Below, piece by piece: positions 26,991 through 36,900 of a stretch of 64,000 nt of DNA. How positions within the stretch are numbered: the first letter of the stretch is position 1; every line of letters starts with the position of its first letter. The stretch is from Thiobius zoothamnicola (lineage in GTDB: Bacteria > Pseudomonadota > Gammaproteobacteria > Chromatiales > Chromatiaceae): NCBI GenBank assembly GCA_963678215.1, contig OY782758.1:992001-1056000 (forward strand), given 5' to 3'. The notes beneath the pieces were generated by a model. That model worked only from the letters and a program-made list of their open reading frames with translations, ran no database searches and was not told the DNA's origin. The translations under genes and the position numbers were made by a program.

Positions 26991-28288
26991 GCCGCCATCA
27001 GGGCCTCAATTTCACAGATGCTTTTAGGCACATCCTGACTGAGGACTTCAGGTCCATTCGTTCCCACCAACACATCATCCTCAATACGAATCCCGATACC
27101 ACGCCATTTTTCCGCCACTTTGGAATCATCTTTCGGCATATACAGCCCAGGCTCCACTGTCAACACCATACCAGCCTCCAACGGACGCCAGTCGCCGTCC
27201 ATTTGGTAAGCTCCCACATCATGTACATCCATACCAAGCCAATGACCGGTACGATGCATGTAATACGGTTTATAACGCTCTTCCGCCAACGCCGTATCCA
27301 AATCGCCTTGCAAAATACCAAGCCGCAACAAACCCTCAGTAAGCACGCGCGTCGCCGCCAAATGCGGATCGTTCCAATCATGGCCCGGCTTGACGTGCGC
27401 AATAGCGGCTTGTTGGGCGGCCAGCACCAGTTCATACAGTTGCGCCTGGGCCTCAGTAAAACGCCCATTCACCGGGAAAGTGCGAGTAATGTCAGCTGCA
27501 TAATAATCAAGCTCGCATCCTGCATCAATCAACACCAAATCACCATCCCCTAATCTGTCACGATTATCAATGTAGTGCAGGACACAGGCGTTTTCGCCGC
27601 CGCCGACAATGGATGGATAAGCCAGTGCCTGCGCGCCCTGTCGTTGACAATCATATTGAAAAGTCGCCGCCAATTGATATTCATATTGGCCTGGCTTACA
27701 GGTCTGCATGACCGCTTGGTGCGCCGCAGCTGATATCTGCGCGGCCCGCCGCAGCGTACCCACTTCCAATGCCGTTTTATACAAGCGCATCTCATGCAGA
27801 TGTTGATCCAGGGATGCAATACTCAACGGCGCTTGAATGCCGCTGCGTGCTTGATTACGCACTTGACTCAGCCAACGGATGACGCGCTGGTCAAAAGCCT
27901 GATCACAACCCAACGGATAGAAAACCTGCTCACGCTGCGCCAGCAAATCTGGCATCACAACATCCATTTCCGCATAGGAGAAAGCTTCATCCGCCCCATA
28001 ATCCGTAACCACTCCTTCCAAGCCAGCGCGATAACCCTCCCATTGTTCGGACTGAGGATCTTTCTCGCGGCAAAATAACGCATACTCCCCTTGCTGCCGT
28101 CCGGGTGCTAAAACCAATACGGCCTCAGGTTCGGCAAATCCACTCAGATAATAAAAATCACTATCCGGGCGAAACGGATGATGCACATCACGATTACGCA
28201 CAAACTCGCGCGCCGTGGGCAGGATAACAATACTGTTTGCGCCAATACGCCGCATCAATTCGGTGCGGCGACGCTGAAATTCAGTCAT
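26987..28288 (-). CDS. pepP: Xaa-Pro aminopeptidase
   Basis: PepP removes the N-terminal residue before proline. The pita-bread catalytic domain has the dimetal ligands in DAGCELDYYAADITRTF, HRTGHWLGMDVHDVG, VEPGLY and RIEDDV. I place the start at 28288 (MTEFQRRRTEL), which overlaps the ygfB stop by 8 nt and gives 433 residues, in line with the family. The frame itself opens 24 nt further upstream. Confidence 0.94.
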   Translation of the reverse strand: MTEFQRRRTELMRRIGANSIVILPTAREFVRNRDVHHPFRPDSDFYYLSGFAEPEAVLVLAPGRQQGEYALFCREKDPQSEQWEGYRAGLEGVVTDYGADEAFSYAEMDVVMPDLLAQREQVFYPLGCDQAFDQRVIRWLSQVRNQARSGIQAPLSIASLDQHLHEMRLYKTALEVGTLRRAAQISAAAHQAVMQTCKPGQYEYQLAATFQYDCQRQGAQALAYPSIVGGGENACVLHYIDNRDRLGDGDLVLIDAGCELDYYAADITRTFPVNGRFTEAQAQLYELVLAAQQAAIAHVKPGHDWNDPHLAATRVLTEGLLRLGILQGDLDTALAEERYKPYYMHRTGHWLGMDVHDVGAYQMDGDWRPLEAGMVLTVEPGLYMPKDDSKVAEKWRGIGIRIEDDVLVGTNGPEVLSQDVPKSICEIEALMAA

Positions 28289-28847
28289 GAGCACGACCCT
28301 GCATATCCGCATGAATCATAAAAGCCGTCATCCGTAAATATTCTTCAATTTCACTTTGCGCCTGTTGATCCGCCTCATCTGCGTCATCACTGTTCGCGAC
28401 ATCCAACTGAGCAATAGCGTAACAATCCTGAAGCGCCTCACGGCCCTCCGCCGACAAACGCCGATTCAACCGATCTCCGGCCAAACCAACACCGAACAAA
28501 AAACCCTGCGCCCAATCAGCCAACGCCTGCGTGGTGGAATAACCTGAGGCATCACCCTCGGGCAACAGAAGCCGTAAACCCAAAATCTCATCCGCTATTT
28601 GCGCCTGAGTCGCAACATATAATTCATCCAGCAACACACGACACTCCTGTGCCAACAAATCCCCCTGCGCCAACCCTTCCGCCATTTCACCATACACTTC
28701 AGCCTGCCAAGCCGCATCTGGTTGATCAACGGCACTGCTCAATAGGCCAACAGCAACGCCATGCGCTTCGCTGGCAGTGAACGGCATACCGACGCGCTGC
28801 ATAACACTTTGGCATTGGTTGAAATCAAGCATGGTGAATAAACTCAA
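28281..28847 (-). CDS. ygfB: YgfB/UPF0149 family protein
   Basis: The 188-residue acidic, helical protein has the UPF0149 pattern (SEAHGVAVGLL near the N-terminus, WAQGFLFGVG in the middle). In Pseudomonas aeruginosa a homologue dampens an anti-terminator and so AmpDh3/AmpC expression; the general role is not settled. It heads the pepP-ubiH-ubiI operon. zapA and 6S RNA, often found on its other side, are not recognisable here. Confidence 0.87.
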   Translation of the reverse strand: MSLFTMLDFNQCQSVMQRVGMPFTASEAHGVAVGLLSSAVDQPDAAWQAEVYGEMAEGLAQGDLLAQECRVLLDELYVATQAQIADEILGLRLLLPEGDASGYSTTQALADWAQGFLFGVGLAGDRLNRRLSAEGREALQDCYAIAQLDVANSDDADEADQQAQSEIEEYLRMTAFMIHADMQGRAHD

Positions 28848-29092
28848 TGAATAACTGAAATCATTATGATACGGGATAACCTAGGTGTGAAGCCCTGCTG
28901 AACTTTGCAAGAACCCGCAGCAACTGGACAAAATCACAATCCTTCACACTGTGAACCTGTTGCCTATCCACCACGCCTGAAACCGCTTTGACGCACCCCC
29001 AAACGACTTCCTGCAATCGCCGCCACGCTCTCTGGAAAAGCATCACCGCCTAAAGTATAGTCAGCTGACTGACCGACAATACAGCTTGACCT

Positions 29093-30937
29093 ATGGAATC
29101 CGCAAAAGGACTGCTCGCGGAGCTGAACAGACTGGACGTTCATCTCTCAATTGACCATGCCAAACTTCGGTGTAATGCCCCCAAAGGCGTCATCACGCCT
29201 GAATTACGCACCGACATCCAACGTTTTAAAACCGAGCTGATAAAGCTGCTGGAGAACCAACAGCGAGAATCTGCTGACGTTGCGACCAGAAACGCCATAA
29301 CTCGAATACCTCGTGAGGGTGAATTGCCCTTATCTTATTCACAAGAACGCATTTGGCTGTTGAGCAAGCTTGATCCAGCACACCATGTAACGGGCAACGT
29401 CCATTTCGCCTTCCACATCATTGGCCCATTAGACATTCCTATACTAGAGCAGGCACTCAACGCCATTATCCAGCGCCATGAAGTATTTCGCATTCGTTGC
29501 GCAACCCGCGACGAACGGCCAACGCAATCCATCGTTTCATCGATCAAGCTTAAATTAACCGTTGATCATTTAACAACGTTAGCCGCCGATGAAAAAACCG
29601 CGATCATTCACCAAATTCGATTACATCATGCATTAGCACCGTTCGACCTCGCCACCGCCCCTTTACTGCGCGCCAGGGTGTTGAAAATTGCTGATCAAGC
29701 CTATTATTTCCTGCTAACAACACATCTATATATTTTTGATGGCTGGTCAACCGCCATTTTGCTGCGCGAGCTATCCCATTTATATCGCGCTTTACAGGTG
29801 GGAGAGAAACCGTCATTACCGCCTCTCAATGCGCAATATGCTGATTTCGCCCACTGGCACCGCCAATGGTTTGAAGGCACGGAAGCCGATCGTCAACACC
29901 GCTGGTGGATAGAACGGCTCCGCCATACCCAATTAATGGTAAATCAGCCGTTAAAACATGCGACGCGACCCAGCATTCCCGGCGACAGTGACGTTATTGA
30001 ATTCGTTCTGCCGGATTTCCTCGCCGACGCCGTGCGCAATTTGTCACAACAATCCGGCGTCACACTATTCATTGGTCTGTTGGCGGCCTTCCAGGCACTG
30101 CTATACACTTACACCGGACAAACAAAACTCGCGACCGGCTCCATTGTGTCTAACCGTCGGTCAACGGAAACGGAAAATATGATTGGCTCTTTCGCCAATA
30201 ATATTTTGATTCCCTCTGATTTCTCATCCGGCGTCACTTTTCAGAACCTGCTTGAACAAGTTGGAAAAACCTCGCGTGAGGCTTATGCCAACCAGGATTT
30301 GCCGTTTGAACGTCTGTTGGGTGAACTCAATCCCAACCTGACCACTAACCCATTATTCCGCACAATGTTCGTGCTGCATCAGCACCAGTCTCAATCCGGT
30401 TCAGCTTCAAAGCTGAAGCTAACCGGCTTGCAAGTGGAAAAACTCTCAGACATCAAGACATTATCTAAATATGACCTAGAACTGGTGATGGTCGAGCGTG
30501 ATGACAAACTATCCGGCATGTTCATCCACCAGACTCGCGTATTCACTCAAGACACCATCCAAACGCTGAAAAATCATTTTCTGCAAATACTGAAACAGGT
30601 CACTGATAACCCAAAGCTTTTGCTAACCGACTTACCAACCCTCAACCCAACTCTACGCAGACCCTCAAACCGTCCAGTCGCTAACCAAGCCGCCTATGAA
30701 GCACCCCGCAACGCAAATGAAACCGCCATTGCTGAAATCTGGCGAAATATTTTCAATCTTGAGCGCATTGGGATTCATGACCGTTTTCGAGATCTGGGTG
30801 GGCATTCTTTATTAGCCATCCAATTGATCAACAAACTCGAACAAAGACTCAATCTTAAAATGCGTTTGACCGATTTAGATCACTTCCCAACAATCGCCGA
30901 ATTGGCTGCATCACCGGACTGGCGGCGAGAAGGGTGA
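29093..30937 (+). CDS. NRPS protein: TubC docking domain - condensation - carrier protein
   Basis: The 614-residue protein starts with a TubC-type beta-hairpin docking domain (about residues 5-56; ELNRLDVHLSIDHAKLRC). A condensation domain follows (about 75-510; LSYSQERIW, GDLPFERLL-like NQDLPFERLL), then a peptidyl carrier domain with the phosphopantetheine Ser572 in LGGHSLLA. The HHxxxDG active-site motif reads H211-L212-YIF-D216-G217, so the catalytic second His is Leu. There is no adenylation or thioesterase domain, so the carrier must be loaded in trans or by upstream transfer. The gene is 60 nt upstream of the large NRPS gene and surely cotranscribed. Confidence 0.9.
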   Translation: MESAKGLLAELNRLDVHLSIDHAKLRCNAPKGVITPELRTDIQRFKTELIKLLENQQRESADVATRNAITRIPREGELPLSYSQERIWLLSKLDPAHHVTGNVHFAFHIIGPLDIPILEQALNAIIQRHEVFRIRCATRDERPTQSIVSSIKLKLTVDHLTTLAADEKTAIIHQIRLHHALAPFDLATAPLLRARVLKIADQAYYFLLTTHLYIFDGWSTAILLRELSHLYRALQVGEKPSLPPLNAQYADFAHWHRQWFEGTEADRQHRWWIERLRHTQLMVNQPLKHATRPSIPGDSDVIEFVLPDFLADAVRNLSQQSGVTLFIGLLAAFQALLYTYTGQTKLATGSIVSNRRSTETENMIGSFANNILIPSDFSSGVTFQNLLEQVGKTSREAYANQDLPFERLLGELNPNLTTNPLFRTMFVLHQHQSQSGSASKLKLTGLQVEKLSDIKTLSKYDLELVMVERDDKLSGMFIHQTRVFTQDTIQTLKNHFLQILKQVTDNPKLLLTDLPTLNPTLRRPSNRPVANQAAYEAPRNANETAIAEIWRNIFNLERIGIHDRFRDLGGHSLLAIQLINKLEQRLNLKMRLTDLDHFPTIAELAASPDWRREG

Positions 30938-30997
30938 TTTAACCTTCACTTTTCTGACAACTCCTATCACTCTGACTCTGGAAAAGGATTTCCACGC

Positions 30998-33900
30998 ATG
31001 AACAAAACAACGAAAAACCAATCCACCACCAATCCCTTAGCCATCAGTCAAGCTGGAACCCTTGAATTCAACTCTGCGGTTCCTGCCACGCTGCCCAAAA
31101 TGCTGCTGGATTCCGTCAGCAAAGCCACTGATAAACGCATCATCTATCGCATGGAGGATGGCAGTGACCGGGTCAATACTTACGCTGACCTGCTACAGGA
31201 GGCTCGCTGCCTGCTTACCGGCTTAAAACAAAAAGGCTTACAGCCCAAAGACAACATCATCCTGCTGTTGGATCAAAACCACGACATTATCCCGGTATTC
31301 TGGGCTTGTATGCTGGGTGGCTTCCGTTCGCTGATCATGGAAGTGCCTGAGCACTTCGGCCAAGGTAATCGCGCTTTTGAACATGTCTGCGCATTGGGCA
31401 AACTGGTAGACGTGCGCCTAATCATTACCAGCAACAAACGCTATGCTGAAGCGACTCAATTATTGGAAAGCCTGCCAGAACAGCAGGTCACCATTGGCAA
31501 TGTTGAGCAACTGCGGGATCATCCACCTACCCTCACCCATCACGCCAGCCAGCCCGATGACATTGCCTGTTTCTGGCTGACTTCCGGCAGTACCGGTACG
31601 CCCAAATGCGTAACCATGAAACACCGCAATATCCTGACCCGCGCGGAAGGCACCAACCGCTTCAATGGGCATGACGCCAACGATGTTTATCTGAACTGGC
31701 TACCCTTCGACCACAACGGCAGCCTGGCTGAGCACATCCGTTGCATCAAAAGCGTGTGCAATATGGTTTACCTGCACAAAGAAGACATACTCAGCGATCC
31801 GCTTAATATGCTGCGGACCATTGATCGATACGGTATTACCCATACCTGGGGGCCGAATTTTATCTACTCGCTGATGCGGGATGCACTCAAAGAAAGCAAC
31901 AACGAGGAATACGGCTGGGATTTATCCAGCATTAAATTCATGATCTCCGGCGGCGAACCGGTATCCGCCCGCACCATGCATGACTTTCTGGATCGGGCTG
32001 GTCAATACGGCTACCCACGCACGGGTTCCCGCCCCAGCTTCGGCATGGCGGAAGCCGGTGGTGGCGGCACCACCTACGGCGAACCGACTGACGCAGAGCC
32101 GATCAAATTTTTCTGGGTGGAAAACAACGCTTTCAACGGCGAAGATGTACGCCAAACTACCCCGGAAACACCCGACGCCACCCCCATCGCCAGTTTGGGA
32201 CGCCCAATTCCTGGCGTCACCATCCGCATCGTTGATCAGCAAAATCAGGTTGTGCCAGAAAATGTCGTCGGACATGTTCATCTCAAAGGCCCGTTGATGC
32301 TGGAAGGCTATTACAACAACCCGGAAGCCAATGCCGAGTGTTTTCTGGAAGACGGCTGGATCGATACCGGCGACTTGGGTTTTCTCAGCCATGGTGCGCT
32401 GGCACTGACTGGCCGCGCCAAAGCCATGATCATCATCCACGGGCGCAACTTTTACAGCCACGAAATTGAAGGCGTTGCTGAAGAAATCGAAGGTGTGGAA
32501 CGTTCCTTCACTGCCGCTTGTGCCGTGGGCGATACTGATAATGATACCGATAAACTGGCGATTTTCTTCCATTCGCTGACAGACGATAAAACGCAATTAC
32601 AACGGATCATTCGCCAGATTCGTCAGGCCATCGTCAGCCGCATTCATATCAATCCAGAAACCATTATCCCGGTCAAACGCGAAGACATCCCCAAAACACC
32701 CATCGGTAAAATCCAGCGCAACCTGCTGGCCAAACGTTTCAATCAGGGTTGGTTTGCTGAACACCTGCAAGCCATCAGCCATCTGCTGGAGCAGGAAAAC
32801 ACCGCACCACGTAATGAACTGGAGAATCAACTGGCCGATGCCTGGGAAGAAATTCTGGGCATTCGCCCCAGCATCCACGACAACTTCTTCGACCTCGGCG
32901 GTAACTCCATTAAAGCCGTCATGGTAATGAACAAATTCCAGGAGAAAATCGGCGCGATCTTCCATCCGGTTTCCCTGTTCGATGCCCCCACCATTGCAGG
33001 ACTGGCGCAATATTTCGAGGATAACTACCCTGCGCTGTTCAAGGCGGCGGAAGAAGCGACTGCCGAGCAAGAAGCGGAGCCACTATCCGCAACCCAAATC
33101 GAACACATGCAGCGCTATCTGGCAGATTGCCTAAGTGACCCGACTGTTCATCCCGATCCGGCAGGGGGTAAAAATCCACGCGCTGTATTCATCCTCTCAC
33201 CAGCCCGTTCCGGCTCGACCCTGCTACGTGTCATTCTGGCGGGCAACCCGCAACTGTTCAGCCCACCAGAACTGTACCTGTTGGGCTTCAATCGTTTCCG
33301 TGAATGGCGACAGTTTTATTCCGGTCGCCTTGCGTATATCCGTGAAGGCTTGACCCGCGCCATTATGGAACTGAAAAACTGCTCGCTGGAACAAGCCGAG
33401 CAAATCATGGCGGAGATGGAAGAGCAGGACATCACCATCAAGCAAGTATTCGCCCAACTACAAGCCTGGTCTGGCGAACGCATGCTGGTAGACAAATCCC
33501 CTCCTTACGCTTTCAACCCCGATATTCTCAAACGACTGGAAGCTGAGTTTGAAGACCCACTGTATGTACACCTGATGCGCCACCCGGCAGGCATGATGGC
33601 CTCCTTTGAAGAAGCGCGGGTTGACCTGGCCGTGGACGTACACGGTGATGAAGATGGCACAGTTGCATTGAGCGGACGCCAGAAAGGTGAAGCCTGGTGG
33701 TTGATCAGTCATCAAAATATCCTGGCGTTCCTGAAAGACATTCCGGCTGAACGCCAGCACCTGATCAAATTCGAGGATATTGTCACCACGCCAGAACCCA
33801 CTTTGCGGGGCTTGGCGGACTTCCTCAGCGTAGACTTCCACGCGGACATGCTGGAGCCACAAAAAGACAGCAAACAACGCATGGTTGATGGTACGCACGA

Positions 33901-36900
33901 GCTATCCCGTCGTGCTGGCGATCCCAAATTCCACACGCATAAGGGTTTTTCATCCAGTTCTGCTGACCGCTGGAAAACGGTGTACCACAAGGATTTCCTA
34001 TGCGAACCAACCTGGCAGATCGCCAACAGCTACGGCTACCGTTTTGACCGTGGCGTATCACTGAGCGACTTCAAAGTACAACCTGATCCAGCCAATCGTG
34101 GCAAGCCATTTCCACTGACCGATATCCAGCAGGCCTACTGGGCAGGCCGGGTCGGCAGCTTTGAACTCGGTGGTTACTCGGTGCATTCCTACACGGAAAT
34201 CGACAGCACTGATCTGGATATGCGCCGCCTGCAACAAGCCTGGCAAAAAATGGTGGATCGTCACGAAATGCTGCGCACCATTATCCTGCCGGACGGACAG
34301 CAGCAAATTCTGGTGGACATACCAAAGTACAACATCCGTGTCATGGATCTGAGTAGCCTTGACGAAAATGGCGTACAAACTGAGTTGATGGCAACCCGTG
34401 AACGCATGTCGCATCAGATATTCGCCTTCGATCAGTGGCCGCTATACGAAATCTTCGTTTCGCGGATGGATGAACACCGTTACCGGGTACACCTCAGCTT
34501 CGATGCCATCCTGTTTGACGCCCGCAGCCGTTATATCCTCTACGCTGAATTCCAGCAGTTTTATCAGCAACCGGCGCTCAGCTTGCCGCCATTCGAACTG
34601 TCTTTCCGCGATTACGTGCTGGCTGAAGAACGCATCAAGGATTCACCGCTATATGCACAGTCGCGTGATTACTGGATGCAGCAATTGGCAACCCTACCGG
34701 GAGCACCGGAACTGCCTTTAGCCATCAACCCGGCCACGCTGACAGAACCCAGGTTCGTACAGAAAAACCATTTCGTCGCCAAAGCAGACTGGAGCAAGCT
34801 GAAGGCGCGCGCTGCACAGGAGCAAATCACCCCATCCTGCCTGCTGATGACCGCTTTCTCCGATGTGCTGCGCACCTGGAGCAAACAGGACAGCTTCACG
34901 ATCAATCTGACCGCTTATAACCGCCAACCACTGCACCCGGAAGTCAACAACATTATTGGGGATTTCACATCGCTGATTCTGCTGGGTATCGACAGTCCGG
35001 CGCAGCACAGTTTCATCGAACGCGCCCACGCTCTGCAAAAACGCCTGTGGGACAATCTCAACCACAACCATTTCAGCGGCATCGAAGTCTTGCGCGAACT
35101 CGGCAAGCGCAACAACCATCAATCCGGGGCACAAATGCCGGTGGTATTCACCAGCGTGCTGGGGGACGAAATCAGCGACAGGAGTAATGATGCTGGCCAG
35201 CAAAGCACCGACTGGCTGGGTGAAGTCGCCTTCAACGTGGCCCAGACCCCGCAAATCTGGTTTGACCACATCGCCTTTGAAGAAGGCGGCGGCTTGCTGT
35301 GTCGCTGGAATGTGATCGACACCCTGTTCCCGGCAGGCATGATGGACGCCATGTTCGACGCCTATCTGGACTGCCTGCAAAAACTGCTGACCGATGAAAA
35401 TACCTGGCAGGAAAACTGGCCGGACACCGCCAAACGGTTGGTCGCCCCTGCGCAACTGGAACAGCGCCACGACGCCAATGCGACCGATGCACCGGTTTCT
35501 GATGAATTGATGCATACCCTATTCCACAAACAGGTCGCTCTCCAGCCAGAAGCCACTGCGGTGATTGCCGCCGACCGCACGCTGAACTACCAGGAACTGT
35601 ACGAACTTTCCAACCAGATCGGCCATCGCCTGCAAGCACTGGGCGTACAACCCAACCAGTTAGTGGCGGTAGTGATGGAAAAAGGCTGGCAGCAGGTTGC
35701 CGCCGTGATGGGTATTCTGGTTTCCGGTGCTGCTTATTTACCGGTTGATCCATCCCTGCCGGAAGAGCGTTTCCACTATTTACTGGAATTCGGCCAGGTG
35801 GATATCGTGCTAACCGAAAGCACATTACGCAACCTGATGAACTGGCCACAAGACACCCAAGTCATCTGTGTCGATGACAGCTCACTGGCGAATGAAAGCA
35901 TCACCCAGCCGGAAATCCGCCAGCAGCCGGAAGACCTCGCCTATGTCATCTTCACCTCTGGCTCTACTGGTCTACCCAAAGGCGTGATGATTGACCATCG
36001 GGGCGCAGTCAATACTCTGCTTGATATCAATTCCCGCTTCAAGGTTGGCCCGCAAGATCGTGCTATCGGCCTGTCAGCCCTGAACTTCGATCTGTCCGTG
36101 TATGACATCTTCGGCTTGCTGGCAGCAGGTGGCGCAGTGGTGATGCCACAAACAGCTGATGTGCGTAATCCACCTCAGTGGGTAAAACTGGTCAACGAAC
36201 ACCAGGTCACTCTCTGGAATACGGTACCCGCCTTTGTCGGCTTGCTGACGGATTACGTGGAAAGCCATCCCGATACCACAACTGACTCCCTACGCCTGAT
36301 CATGATGAGCGGCGACTGGATTCCAGTGACATTACCGGATCGCATCCAGCAATATCTCAAGCAACCCGAAGTCATCAGTCTGGGCGGCGCGACAGAAGCT
36401 TCCATCTGGTCAATCCTCTATCCAATTCATGCCATTGAGCCGGAGTGGACCAGCATCCCTTACGGCAAACCGATGGTGAACCAACAATTCCATGTACTGA
36501 ACGTCGCCATGGAAAACTGCCCGGTATGGGTACCCGGCCAGCTGTATATCGGTGGCATCGGACTGGCCAAAGGCTACTGGCGCGATACGGAAAAAACCAA
36601 TAAGGCTTTCATCACCCACCCCAAAACGGGTGAACGCCTGTATTGCACCGGTGATTTGGGTCGTTACCTGCCGGATGGCAATATCGAATTCCTGGGCCGT
36701 GAAGACTTTCAGGTCAAGATTCAAGGCTTCCGGGTGGAAATCGGTGAAATCGAAGCCGCGTTGATGCAGCATCCCGCCATCAAAACTGCGGTGGTTGACG
36801 CCAAGGGAGAAGCTCATGCCGAAAAACAACTGGTCGCGTATTGTATTGCAGCAGCAGGTGAGAACCTGCAAGCCAGCGATTTACAGCACTTCCTGCGACA

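Noticed and set aside
28848..29092. Possible 6S RNA or other RNA gene upstream of ygfB, as in E. coli
   Set aside because: I looked for the 6S closing stem and central bubble and found no convincing match; only short inverted words are present.
31922..35849. Several long open frames on the minus strand inside the large NRPS gene
   Set aside because: They have no recognisable domains and are mirrored by a continuous plus-strand megasynthase with clear motifs; GC-rich codon use creates such shadows.
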